From GCA-2683135 sp964507445 (lineage in GTDB: Bacteria; Planctomycetota; GCA-002687715), in assembly GCA_964507445.1 (NCBI GenBank), contig CAZDQF010000012.1, forward strand, positions 1 through 64,000: a stretch of DNA of 64,000 nt, given 5' to 3'. Position 1 is the stretch's first letter. Every line of letters starts with the position of its first letter. Shown one piece after another: positions 28,001 through 36,996 of this stretch. Under the pieces are notes generated by a model. It saw nothing but the letters and a program-made list of their open reading frames with translations, ran no database searches and was not told where the DNA came from. The position numbers and the translations under genes were made by a program.

Positions 28001-31000
28001 TCAGCGCAAGGGGGCGGTGTGGGTGCCCACCACGCCGTGCCCCGGGACGTTGATCCTCACCCGAAGGGATCGGGCCTCCGGGTTGGAAGGGCGTCGGATC
28101 AAGAGGCCGGTCCCCGTGGCGCCGGAGACGCCGCGGGCGGTGAGGCGGCGCCCCTCCCGGTGGACGACGTCGCCGGCGGCATCCAGCAGCTCGACGGTCA
28201 CGGAAGGCCCCCAGCGGGACAGGGCGCCGGGGAGCGCAGGGCCCTCCTGGGCGGGGCTCATGCGGATGACGATGGACGATCCCGTCGAGGTGGCGTCCAT
28301 ACGAACCGGTCGTGGCTCCAGGGCCTGGTCCTGACCCTGCAGCCGTTGGGTCAACGGCTTGATGGCGTCCGGCAGGGAGGCTTGGTCCGGCGGCGGGAGC
28401 GTCAGGCCCATGAGCCTGTTGGCGATGCGCTCCTCCAGCCAGAGCCCCCAGTCGGCTGCGGGGGCGGTGGCGGCGGCGGTCCTGGCGGCGGACAGGGTTG
28501 AACGGACCAGCTCCGGGTCGCCGGCGGCGGCGGCGGTGCGGAACCGACGAAGCTCGGTCTCCGTCGCAGCGGCCGCGTCGGGCCAGGAGTCCCCGGCTGC
28601 TCTCAGGCCGCTGCGGACCATGGCGTCCAGGGCCCGGTCCTGCTCTGAACCGCCATCGGTGAGCAGGGCGCGGAGGATGGGGACGGCGGCGGCGGAGGGC
28701 CTGCGATTCAGCAACGCGGCCAGGGAGTGGGTCATGAGGGGTTCGTTGCGTTCCCCTGCGAGGCGGAGGTACAGGTCCGCGGCGACGGCGCTCTCCGAGC
28801 GGTGTCCGGCGGCGATCCAGGTGGCGAGCATCACCTCCGTGTCCACCCCGGGGATGGCCATGACGGAGCCCACGGACGTGAGCGCGTCCTCGTCGTCCGC
28901 GGCCGCGAGGGCGGCGACGCGCCACAGGTCCGTGGTGAACGACCGGGCTTCAGCGGAACGCAACGCCGCGGGTTCACCTCCCTCGCCCAGGAGCGTGAGG
29001 GAAGCCCGGGCGGTGAGGGCCACGTCCCCGTCCGTGTCGTCGGTGAGGTCGCGGAGGACCGGGTCACGTCGGGGGTGGTCCACGAAGACCAGCAGCCGCG
29101 CCGCTCGCAGCCGCACCTCCGTTGACTGATGGCGCGCCGCGTCCAGGACCGTGGCCGCCGCCGCCTCCGGTCGAAGCAACGCCAGGGTGGTGAGGGCGGC
29201 CATGGAGGTGGGCGTGGTCATGCGCGACCGGGCGATCTCCAGCAGCCCGGTCACGGGTTCGTCCTTCCCGGCCAGCACGCCCTCCACATCCCGGACGAAC
29301 CGTCCGAGGCGGCTCTGCCCGGTGCCGCCGCCGCCGCTGGTGGCAGCGGAGTCGCGGCTGCGAGCCAGGCGGCTGAAGGACCCGGCGTGGGTGCTCATGC
29401 GGAACGCCACCTCGCCGTCGTCCAGGGCCCGGTCCCGCCCCTCGCCCTCCGTTGACTCCAGGTCGTAGAGGTGCACCGTGCCCGCTCCCCGGTCCCGCAC
29501 CAGCTTCCAGCGGCGGCCGATGATGGCGTCGTACGGGTCCCCTTCATGGATGAACTGGGAGTAGGCGAACCCGGGAGGAGCCGGGGCCTCGTCGCTCGGG
29601 GGCAGAAAGTAGGGGACGAGGCTGTGGCCGTGTCGCGGCATGTCCGCCGGACGATCCAGGAGCGCCTCGAGGGTGGGCAGGATGTCCACCAACTCCACGG
29701 GCTCGGCCACCCTTCGCGCCGCGGCGCCGGGGACGCGGATGATGAGGGGGACGTGAATCTGCGGCTCCACCAGGCTGTTGCCGTGGTAGCGCAGGCCGCC
29801 CTCCCCGAGGGACTCTCCGTGATCGGCGCAGATGACCACCACGGTGCGATCCCAGTCCGGGCGCGACCGCAGGGTGTCCAGGAACCGGCCCAGGTGATGG
29901 TCCGCCCACGCCACCTCTCCGTCGTAGCGCAACCAGTCCGGGTCCTGCCTGCGGGTGGCGGGGATCGCCCCGGTCGCGGGGTGGGGTCGGTAGGGGAGGT
30001 GAGGGTCGAACAGGTGTATCCAGGCCAGCCAGGGTTGGTCCGTGACCCCCGCCAGGGCCTCGTCGGCCCTGGCCATGGCCTGGGCCGCGTCCGCGACGGT
30101 GGTGCGGCCGAGGAACTGGAGGCCTTCCAGTCCGGGGATGAGGTAGGGGAGCAACCGTTGTACGTAGCTACGTTGCAGGGCCGTGGCGGCGAAGGTGTGA
30201 CGCCCGCGTCGGATGGAGTCGAGGAGCGGGCCGGCGACCTGCGGCGGTCGCTCACCGTCAACCGCCAGGGCGGAGGCGTAGCGACCGGTGAGCATGGAGA
30301 GGAAGGACAGCGGGCTGGACGGGAACTGGGCGTAGGCCCGTTCGAACACCACCGCCTCCTGCCCGAGGGCGTCCAGGGCCGGGCTCGTGGGGCGCTCGTA
30401 ACCGAGCATGGAGAGCCGATCCGCTCGCAGGGTGTCCACGGTGATCCAGGCGACGTTGAACTGGCGCCGGTCCGGGAACGCCCGGTCCAGGGTCGTCCCC
30501 GGGACGGCGGGCACGGGACCGGCGACCCCTGGCTCGTCCGACTCCTCCAGCTGATCCACGGGCACCAGCTGCCGCAGCACCGGACTGGCGGTTCGTGACC
30601 ACACCAGGAGCACCCGACGGGCCACCGCGTCGTCACCGGGGATGATCCCCGTGGCTGCCAGGAGGGGGACCAGGACCGCCGCCCCGAGGGCGATCCTCCC
30701 GACGTTGCGCCACAGCCGATCGGTCCTGACGACGCTCAGGCCCACGGCGGCGGCGGCGGCCAGGCAGCTGACCCTCAGCCCGTAGTGATAGGCGGGGTAG
30801 AGGTTCTTGAAGGTGACGTGGTCGAGGACGGCGCAGCCCACGGCCCCGGCCGCCAGGACGAACATGAGGAGCGCTCTCGTCCGGGGGGACGCGACCCAGA
30901 GCCGGGCCACGGCGGCGACGACGCACCAGGTCCCGACCGGCAGGGCGAACCGCAGCGCCCAGACACCGCCGAACTCCGAGATGGCTGGGCCCGACAGCAG

Positions 31001-31297
31001 CTGGACGCCGAACACGCCGAGCACGGCGCTCAGCGGCAAGGCGGTGAGTAACGCGGTCCCGTTGGGGCCACCGGCGGCGCGCCCGAACAGGATGCCCAGG
31101 CCCAGGAGCAGGGTCACCGCTCCGCCCGCGAACAGGGCGCCCAGCATGAGCAACCCGAACCCCTCCGCGGCGCATAATCTGGTCAGCTCGAGGATGGGCG
31201 GGGCGGCGGACACCAGGTCCAGTATCAACGCGGCCATGGCGGCGAAGGCGGCGCCGGTGGCGAGGGTCGCGGGGCGTGACGGCTCGTGGTCGGCCAT
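28001..31297 (-). CDS. Membrane sulfatase-like hydrolase with HEAT module
   Basis: A 1098-residue protein. Residues about 13-220 hold six or seven membrane helices. Residues about 280-620 are a sulfatase/alkaline-phosphatase-fold domain with metal-site segments WITVDTLRADRLS (about 284-296) and CADHGESLGEGG (about 490-501). The formylglycine motif C/S-x-P-x-R is not intact: FPSSPLSFLSMLTG (325-338) has Ser but no Arg. Residues about 680-940 are HEAT-like helical repeats ending in a DWGLWLEERI segment. The last 100 form a beta domain. The HEAT and DWGL regions are homologous to the protein encoded 10 bases upstream. It may be a phospho- or sulfo-transferase acting outside; substrate unknown. 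Confidence 0.8.
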   Translation of the reverse strand: MADHEPSRPATLATGAAFAAMAALILDLVSAAPPILELTRLCAAEGFGLLMLGALFAGGAVTLLLGLGILFGRAAGGPNGTALLTALPLSAVLGVFGVQLLSGPAISEFGGVWALRFALPVGTWCVVAAVARLWVASPRTRALLMFVLAAGAVGCAVLDHVTFKNLYPAYHYGLRVSCLAAAAAVGLSVVRTDRLWRNVGRIALGAAVLVPLLAATGIIPGDDAVARRVLLVWSRTASPVLRQLVPVDQLEESDEPGVAGPVPAVPGTTLDRAFPDRRQFNVAWITVDTLRADRLSMLGYERPTSPALDALGQEAVVFERAYAQFPSSPLSFLSMLTGRYASALAVDGERPPQVAGPLLDSIRRGRHTFAATALQRSYVQRLLPYLIPGLEGLQFLGRTTVADAAQAMARADEALAGVTDQPWLAWIHLFDPHLPYRPHPATGAIPATRRQDPDWLRYDGEVAWADHHLGRFLDTLRSRPDWDRTVVVICADHGESLGEGGLRYHGNSLVEPQIHVPLIIRVPGAAARRVAEPVELVDILPTLEALLDRPADMPRHGHSLVPYFLPPSDEAPAPPGFAYSQFIHEGDPYDAIIGRRWKLVRDRGAGTVHLYDLESTEGEGRDRALDDGEVAFRMSTHAGSFSRLARSRDSAATSGGGGTGQSRLGRFVRDVEGVLAGKDEPVTGLLEIARSRMTTPTSMAALTTLALLRPEAAAATVLDAARHQSTEVRLRAARLLVFVDHPRRDPVLRDLTDDTDGDVALTARASLTLLGEGGEPAALRSAEARSFTTDLWRVAALAAADDEDALTSVGSVMAIPGVDTEVMLATWIAAGHRSESAVAADLYLRLAGERNEPLMTHSLAALLNRRPSAAAVPILRALLTDGGSEQDRALDAMVRSGLRAAGDSWPDAAAATETELRRFRTAAAAGDPELVRSTLSAARTAAATAPAADWGLWLEERIANRLMGLTLPPPDQASLPDAIKPLTQRLQGQDQALEPRPVRMDATSTGSSIVIRMSPAQEGPALPGALSRWGPSVTVELLDAAGDVVHREGRRLTARGVSGATGTGLLIRRPSNPEARSLRVRINVPGHGVVGTHTAPLR

Positions 31298-31307
31298 GAA
31301 CCGGTGC

Positions 31308-33785
31308 CTAGCGAAACGTCTCGCGCCAATGGGAGACGCCGTAAGCCTCTACGGGGCGGACGGCGGTCTCGGGGTTCAGGGCCACCGGCTGGATCCTCAC
31401 GGCGCCGTTCTCGCCCACGTCCACCTGCAGGATGAGGTCTCGTGGCAGGTCGCCGATGCCGGTGGCGATGAAGGTGACGCCGCTGACCGGATCACGGTGG
31501 TGAAAGAGGGTCTCGGAGTGGGCGATGCCGATGTCTCCCGAGAACCAGTATACGGCCCGGTCCTTCGCCATCCGGGTGAGCAGGGGCTCCACGTCCTTGA
31601 TGAAGTTGATGCTCCCGGTGAACCCGTCCTGGGCGTTCATGTGCGGGGCGAGGACCGGGAAGAGGGTCCCCTTGGCGACGAACAGCAGCTTGTGGGCGAA
31701 CAGGAACACGTGATCGATGCGGTCGCTCTTGCAGACCCACTCCGTGATCTCTCGCAGCGCCTCCAGCTGGGACCCCGAGATGTTCCAGGGGTCGTGCTCC
31801 GTGTCCAGGATCACGAACAGGGAGCGGCCATGGATGAAGAACCCGTGGGCCGCTCCGAAACGTCGCAGGTAGAGCGGGCGGTTCTTGACGTCGTGGTTCC
31901 CGGGAGCGTTGAACACCGGGATCGCCAGCTCGTTGAACAGGCCCACGGTGTCATCGACGCTGGGGTCCTCCGTGGACCAGAAGATGTCACCGCAGGTCAT
32001 CAGGAACGCCGGGTTCTGTTGGCGCAACCGCGGGGCGGCCCGTCGCAGGGTGGCGGCGGGGTGGTCGCCGCTGGGATCTCCGTACAGGTGTCCGGCCACC
32101 AGGAAGCGGAACCCATCCGGGGAGGCCGGAGGGCGGCCGTAGGCGGTCAGGGATCGCGGCCCGGCGGCGGCGTCCAGGGCTTGTCGGATCGCCGCCAGGA
32201 ACGGCCAGCCGGACTCCGCCGCTCTCGGGTTCGGGGTCACGGACATGGTGGCGGAGCCCAGGGTGCGTCCCTCGCGGTCCCGCAGGGTGGCGCGGAGGGA
32301 TGCGGTCCCTCGCACGTCCTCCGTCACCGTCACGGGGATGGTGGCTGCGCCTCCCGGTTTCACGGAGACGCTGGGGACGCCCACGGTGGTGCGGGAGAGG
32401 GCGACCCCTGCGGCGTCGTACCCTTCGAGGATGAAGGTCAGGCCGAAGGCGCGGAGCCCGCCTGCGAGCGGGGGCGCCGAGGCGGGGACCTTCAGGGAGA
32501 CGGTGAGCAGGCTCAGCTTGCTCAGGTGCACCGGCCCGGTGAGGCGAAGCCCCTCCACCACGAGCTGCGCTTCCGGGACACGATCCGCCGCCACCATGGC
32601 CCTGACCTCGGGCCACGGAGCGGCGTCGTCGCGGGGGGTGTCCGGGTCCGCTGGGGTCAGGGCCGGGGCCACGGCCCGCAGCACCCGGGCCTCCAGGGGC
32701 AGGCCCCAGTCCGAGAGCCCGTTCTCCGCCGCCGTGTTCCATGCGGCTTTCAGGGCCGTCACGGCGTCCGGGACGCGGCGTTCCCTCGCCGCTCCGTGGG
32801 CTGTGTCCAGGGAGTCCTGCACCTGCAGCAGGTGGGTTGCCTGGTCCGGGGAACGGGTCGCCAGGAGCTCCCGCATCTCGGCGTGCGGGGAGCTCGGCGA
32901 GGACCGGGCGAGGCAGCGGAGGAGGGGGCCGACCTCGGCGCCCGGCGCTCCCTCGAGGGCGCGCAGCAGGGCGTAGCGGTCCAGGGCGGCGAGGGGTTGG
33001 AAGGACAGCCGTAGGTAGAGGCAGGGGAGCAGGGCGTCCAGGGCGCCGCGGCCGTGCAGGCGCCACGCCAGGACCATGGTCTCCGCGTCCCCGACAGCGG
33101 TCTCCAGCATGGGCCCCACGGCGCTGCGTGCGGCTTCGTCGCCGCCGGCGGCTCGGGCCAGCAGCTGCCACGCCGCGGTGTCGGCGGATGGAGAGGTGGG
33201 GGCCGCGGACACCTCCGCAAGGGACGCCTCGTCGCCGCGCAGGGCCAGGGAGGCGCGGGCGGCTGCGCTCACCGCAGGGTCTCTGTCCTGGACCAGTTCA
33301 CTCAGGGTCCGGAGGCTGGCGTCGTCGGTCAGCAGACCGCCCAGCCGGGCGCAGGTCCGTCGCGTCCGGCGGTCGCCGAGCGCCGCCAGTCGGGACATCA
33401 GGACCGGAGCCTGCTCCGGCCGCAGCAGCACCAGGGCCCTGAGCAACGCCGTCCGGTCCGCCGCCGGGGTGGTCCGCTCGCTGCCGTATCGGAGGACCTC
33501 CTTCACCGCCTCCTCGCTCCCGTAGAGCATGGCGGGCCCGCGCTCTCGCAAGTCGTCCAGGGTGACGGGCCCGGGCTGGGCCCGGGCGTGGGTCCCCATG
33601 GCCAGGAGGAGGGCCGCGCCCAGGGCCTTCAGGAGGCCCTCAGATGCGCTCGGTGGCCGGGTCCGGGTCCGAGCGGGGTGCGGCGTCGATAGGCCTCTCG
33701 GCGGCCCCAGGACGCCGCTGAAGCGGTGGCTCCCGGCCCCCTGGAGCGCGGAGGTCGTGGGACGGGCTGTGTTGGGAGCGTCCAT
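31308..33785 (-). CDS. Exported HEAT-repeat metallophosphoesterase
   Basis: An 825-residue protein. The ATG at 33785 leaves a long Pro/Arg-rich leader before a hydrophobic segment (about 51-70, ending HARAQPG), so the true start may be a later non-ATG codon. Residues about 75-330 are HEAT-like helical repeats; a DWGLPLEARV segment and a Pro/Asp-rich link follow. After a beta domain, residues about 545-790 form a metallophosphoesterase: VAGHLYGDPSGDH, TCGDIFWST, NAPGNHDVKN, LFAHKLLF and FSGDIGIAHSE. The metal ligands GD, GNHD and H are visible; the first motif is atypical. It shares its repeat region with the sulfatase-like gene 10 bases downstream. Confidence 0.82.
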   Translation of the reverse strand: MDAPNTARPTTSALQGAGSHRFSGVLGPPRGLSTPHPARTRTRPPSASEGLLKALGAALLLAMGTHARAQPGPVTLDDLRERGPAMLYGSEEAVKEVLRYGSERTTPAADRTALLRALVLLRPEQAPVLMSRLAALGDRRTRRTCARLGGLLTDDASLRTLSELVQDRDPAVSAAARASLALRGDEASLAEVSAAPTSPSADTAAWQLLARAAGGDEAARSAVGPMLETAVGDAETMVLAWRLHGRGALDALLPCLYLRLSFQPLAALDRYALLRALEGAPGAEVGPLLRCLARSSPSSPHAEMRELLATRSPDQATHLLQVQDSLDTAHGAARERRVPDAVTALKAAWNTAAENGLSDWGLPLEARVLRAVAPALTPADPDTPRDDAAPWPEVRAMVAADRVPEAQLVVEGLRLTGPVHLSKLSLLTVSLKVPASAPPLAGGLRAFGLTFILEGYDAAGVALSRTTVGVPSVSVKPGGAATIPVTVTEDVRGTASLRATLRDREGRTLGSATMSVTPNPRAAESGWPFLAAIRQALDAAAGPRSLTAYGRPPASPDGFRFLVAGHLYGDPSGDHPAATLRRAAPRLRQQNPAFLMTCGDIFWSTEDPSVDDTVGLFNELAIPVFNAPGNHDVKNRPLYLRRFGAAHGFFIHGRSLFVILDTEHDPWNISGSQLEALREITEWVCKSDRIDHVFLFAHKLLFVAKGTLFPVLAPHMNAQDGFTGSINFIKDVEPLLTRMAKDRAVYWFSGDIGIAHSETLFHHRDPVSGVTFIATGIGDLPRDLILQVDVGENGAVRIQPVALNPETAVRPVEAYGVSHWRETFR

Positions 33786-33856
33786 TCCGCTTGCAGTGAA
33801 CCGAGAACCGGCGCCGCGGACAAGCTGAACCCGGATTCCGTCCTGGATCAGCAGCC

Positions 33857-34270
33857 TCAGGCCTCTGCGGGGACCGCGGCCACGCCCTCGATCTCCACGA
33901 CGGCGCCGTGGTCGAACAGCTCCGACACCGGGATCAGGGTGGTGGCCGGGTACACCTTGCCGATGGCGTCACGCCAGACCACGCCCACGGCCTTGGATTG
34001 ATCCCGCCAGCCCTGGACGTCCGTGACCAGGATGGTCAGCTTGACCAGGTCCTCCGGGGCGCCACCGGCGGCTTCCAGGGTCGCCTTCAGGTTGCGCAGG
34101 GCGGCCCCCACCTGGGGCACCAGCTCACCCGGGTCCTGGATCGTGCGGTTGGCGTCGAAGGCCACGTGGCCGGCGAGGAACACCAGGCGTCGGTCGGCAG
34201 CCACCCGCACGGCGTCGGAGTACCCCCGCGGCTGATCGAACCCGGGCGCGTTGAACACGTCGTTGTTCAC
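33857..34270 (-). CDS. Rid-family (YjgF/YER057c/UK114) protein
   Basis: A 137-residue member of the Rid family, trimeric in known cases. Family segments: RLVFLAGHVAFD (about 28-39), QVGAALRNLKATLEAAGG, LVKLTILVTDVQGW and the C-terminal VVEIEGVAAVP. In RidA deaminases the turn before the last strands reads YPARTx with a catalytic Arg; here it is YPATTL, with Thr for Arg. It is therefore unlikely to be a canonical imine deaminase and may be a Rid4-7 type with another ligand. It is the last gene of the kynurenine operon, overlapping the cyclase stop by 4 bases, so an aminomuconate-type role is possible. Confidence 0.85.
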   Translation of the reverse strand: MNNDVFNAPGFDQPRGYSDAVRVAADRRLVFLAGHVAFDANRTIQDPGELVPQVGAALRNLKATLEAAGGAPEDLVKLTILVTDVQGWRDQSKAVGVVWRDAIGKVYPATTLIPVSELFDHGAVVEIEGVAAVPAEA

Positions 34271-34905
34271 GTGGTCTCTCCCTCCAGGGGCCGCAGGATG
34301 GCCCGCACCGGTGACGAGTCGGCGCCGCGGATTTTAAGGGGTAGGGCGATGAGCTCGTAGCGACCCTCCTCCACGGCGCTCAGGTCGATGCTCTCGAGGA
34401 TGGCCACGCCTCCGGAGAACAACGCCTTGTGGGCGTCGAGGGTCTTGCTGGTCATGGGGTCCATGGACGGGGTGTCGATGCCGATGAGCTGGACCCCGGC
34501 CTCCGCGGCGGCCCGGGCCACCTCCACGGAGACGCAGGTGAAGCCGTCGTCCCAGGCGTCGTCCGTGGGCGGGTTGGGCGTGCGGAACAACAGTCGCTGC
34601 TCACGGGCCAGGTCCACCCCTTCGATGTCGTCGAGGCGCACCGCGTCCTGGTGCCTGGTGTGGACGACGCGGCAAGGCCCCATGTACTTGCGCAGGTCCA
34701 CCTGCTCCAGGGTGGGAGCCCCTTCTACGAAATGGGAGGGGGCGTCCGTGTGGGCGCCGGTGTGGGCGGACAGGGTGATGGTGGAGGTGTTGCATGAGCA
34801 ACCGTCCGCCATGGACATGACCCACGTGCGGGAGAAGGTGGTGTCACCGGGCCAGACGGCGGTCTCCTCCGAGACGACCCGCGAGATGTCGATGATCTCC
34901 CCCAT
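34267..34905 (-). CDS. kynB: Cyclase family protein, probable kynurenine formamidase
   Basis: A 212-residue enzyme of the cyclase/KynB family, which hydrolyses N-formylkynurenine to kynurenine and formate. The metal motif is SAHTGAHTDAPSHF (about 46-59, HxGTHxDxPxH-like with Ala for Thr spacing variation). GIDTPSMDP and the C-terminal LIALPLKIRGADSSPVRAIL match the family. The length fits KynB (about 210). The gene for kynureninase ends 10 bases upstream on the same strand, which is why I favour formamidase over other cyclases. No tryptophan dioxygenase gene is in the window. Confidence 0.82.
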   Translation of the reverse strand: MGEIIDISRVVSEETAVWPGDTTFSRTWVMSMADGCSCNTSTITLSAHTGAHTDAPSHFVEGAPTLEQVDLRKYMGPCRVVHTRHQDAVRLDDIEGVDLAREQRLLFRTPNPPTDDAWDDGFTCVSVEVARAAAEAGVQLIGIDTPSMDPMTSKTLDAHKALFSGGVAILESIDLSAVEEGRYELIALPLKIRGADSSPVRAILRPLEGETT

Positions 34906-34915
34906 GGGGAGGAGT

Positions 34916-36085
34916 CTATCGCAGGCCGCGTTGCTTGAGGATCTGGACGATCTCCGCGACCACGGCGCGGCACTCGTCCTCGGTGTTGAAGAAGTGGGGT
35001 CCCAGGCGGATGCCGGCCTCGGGTCGGTAGTCGCAGACGAAGTCCCGGCGGTTCAGCTCGTCGCAGACCATCTTGCCCTCGGGGGCGTTGACCGCCACGG
35101 TGCCCCCCCGTTGCTCCGGGTTGGCGGGGCAGACCACCTCCAGGTCGGCCTCCTGAGCGGCGGTTATGACCGCGCCCGTGAGGTGCTGGGAGCGTTCCCG
35201 GATGCGCTCTGCGCCGATCTCCCGGATCATCTCGTACCCGGCCCGGGCGGCGTAGAGGGCCGGCACGTGGGGGGTGCCGTTGAGGAATCGGAACGCGGCG
35301 TCACCCCAGTCCATGGCGCCGCGGGCGAACTCGAACGGACGGACGTGGGCCTGCCAGCCCGTGTACGCAGGGCGCAGCTTCTCCGCCAGGTCCCGCCGCA
35401 CATACAGGTAGCCGGCGCCGGGGCCGCCGCAGAGCCACTTCACCGATCCGCCCACGGCCATGTCCACGTTGAGGGCGGTGAGGTCCACGGGGATGCACCC
35501 GGCGGACTGGTAGGTGTCCAGGATCACCATGGCGCCCACCTCGTGGGCCCGCTGGACGATGCGCTGGGCGTCCTGGATGAAGGCGGATCGGAACAGGACG
35601 TGGGAGACCGGGACGATGAGGGTCTCCTCGTCGATGGCGTTCAGCAGCAGGTCAAGGTCGACGGAGACGCCGTCGTCCGCGGACGGCACGGTCACCACGC
35701 GGGCCCCCCGCCGTCGCTGCTCCTCCATGATGTACATCACGGAGGGGAAGTTCATGTCCGTGTAGACGATCTTGTTGCGGGGACCGTCGAAGTCCAGGCA
35801 CGAGAGCACGATGGCCTCGGCGATGGACACGTTCTGGTGCATGGAGATGGTGCCGTGGGGCGCGTTGAGGATGTCGCAGAGGATGTTGCCCACCTCAACG
35901 GGCATCCACCACCAGCCGTCCTCGTCCAGCCACGCCCGGACGCCGCGCTCGTCCCACCGGTCCATGAACTGGTTGAGCTGATCCCGCACCCCCCTGGGCA
36001 TGGGGCCCAGGCTGTTGGAGTTCATGTAGACCGTGCGGTCGAGGATGGAGAACTCGCCGCGCCAACGCAGCAGGTCCTCGTTCAT
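34916..36085 (-). CDS. kynU: Kynureninase
   Basis: A 389-residue PLP enzyme of fold type I that converts kynurenine to anthranilate and alanine. It has the opening MNSNSLGPMP, the PLP-region VGGSVKWLCGGPGAGYLY (Lys about 226) and WQAHVRPFEF, as in kynureninases. The Asp that holds the PLP nitrogen fits ILDTYQSAG. It is slightly shorter than Pseudomonas KynU (about 416). Its ATG overlaps the stop of the SirB1-like gene by 4 bases, and the formamidase follows at 10 bases. Aminotransferase class V is the alternative, less likely. Confidence 0.88.
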   Translation of the reverse strand: MNEDLLRWRGEFSILDRTVYMNSNSLGPMPRGVRDQLNQFMDRWDERGVRAWLDEDGWWWMPVEVGNILCDILNAPHGTISMHQNVSIAEAIVLSCLDFDGPRNKIVYTDMNFPSVMYIMEEQRRRGARVVTVPSADDGVSVDLDLLLNAIDEETLIVPVSHVLFRSAFIQDAQRIVQRAHEVGAMVILDTYQSAGCIPVDLTALNVDMAVGGSVKWLCGGPGAGYLYVRRDLAEKLRPAYTGWQAHVRPFEFARGAMDWGDAAFRFLNGTPHVPALYAARAGYEMIREIGAERIRERSQHLTGAVITAAQEADLEVVCPANPEQRGGTVAVNAPEGKMVCDELNRRDFVCDYRPEAGIRLGPHFFNTEDECRAVVAEIVQILKQRGLR

Positions 36086-36996
36086 GGGTTCTGGTCCTGC
36101 AGCGCGCTGGCGAAGCCGTTGAACAGCTCCAGCCGCGGCTGGTCACCGTCCCGCTGGTAGATGTGCATCAGGTTGGCCAGTATGCGCCTGAGCATGCTGC
36201 GATCGGAGACCGGGCTCAGGTACTCCTGCCGCCAGGAGTGCTTGAACCCCGTGAGCAGGGCACGGCAGTCCTCCGGAGAGAGCACGCGGCCGCCGCCGAA
36301 GGGGTCCAGGAGTGCCGACCCGTCTTCGTGATCCAGGCGCACCAGGAAGTGGCAGGGCATGCCGACGCCGCTGAGGGTCAGGCCGGCGCGGCGTCCCACC
36401 ATCATGTAGACGGCGCTGAGGGAGATGGGGATGCCGAGGCGCCTGCTGACCACCGCGTCGATGTAGGAGTTGCGGGGGTCGTAGTAGTCGTCCACGTTGC
36501 CGCGGAACCCCTCCTCTTCGTGCAGCACCCGGGCCATGGCCTCCGCCACCTGCTCCACGGTGGAGGTGGGTCGCAGCTGGGCGGCGAGTCGATCGGCGAG
36601 GCGGTTGAGCTCGTCGTCGAGCTTCTCCCGCTCCAGGGAGGGGTTCTCCACGCATGCCAGGAGGGTGGCGGCCCGCTCCAGGTCGCAGCTGTCCTGACCC
36701 AGGAGTCCTCGCAGGGTCCCGGCCGCGTCCTCGGCGCGCAGCTTCTGGTGCATCAGCCGGGCGCGGCCTCGCAGCATGGGCTCGTCGCTGCTGGCGGCGA
36801 TCTCGAGGGCCGCCAGCCCTTCCGGGCCGAGCTCGCGCAGCCGGTCCTCCACCGCCAGGCGGACCGTGGAGTCCTCGTCGCGGAGAAGGGCGAGCAGTGA
36901 AGGTAGTTCTGGAGCGGTCACGGAGAAGGTCCTCGTCCGGGCGACAGGGGCCGCCGGGAGCCCCTGAGTATGAGAACCCTCCGGGGGGTGGTTCAA
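36082..36996 (-). CDS. SirB1-family transglutaminase-like protein
   Basis: A 304-residue protein of the SirB1/transglutaminase-like family, whose biochemical role is unsettled. Residues about 30-110 are HEAT-like helical sequence. The core is RNSYIDAVVSRRLGIPISLS (about 181-200) and GVGMPCHFLVR (about 216-226), with a candidate Cys-His pair in MPCHF. The family length is about 270-290. Its start overlaps the stop of the AhpD-like gene by 4 bases, and its stop overlaps the kynU start by 4 bases, so it is inside the operon. Its link to tryptophan catabolism is unclear. Confidence 0.8.
   Translation of the reverse strand: MNHPPEGSHTQGLPAAPVARTRTFSVTAPELPSLLALLRDEDSTVRLAVEDRLRELGPEGLAALEIAASSDEPMLRGRARLMHQKLRAEDAAGTLRGLLGQDSCDLERAATLLACVENPSLEREKLDDELNRLADRLAAQLRPTSTVEQVAEAMARVLHEEEGFRGNVDDYYDPRNSYIDAVVSRRLGIPISLSAVYMMVGRRAGLTLSGVGMPCHFLVRLDHEDGSALLDPFGGGRVLSPEDCRALLTGFKHSWRQEYLSPVSDRSMLRRILANLMHIYQRDGDQPRLELFNGFASALQDQNP

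Noticed and set aside
30807..33014. 735-codon plus-strand open frame across the two HEAT-module genes
   Set aside because: It crosses the boundary of two real minus-strand genes and has no domain of its own.
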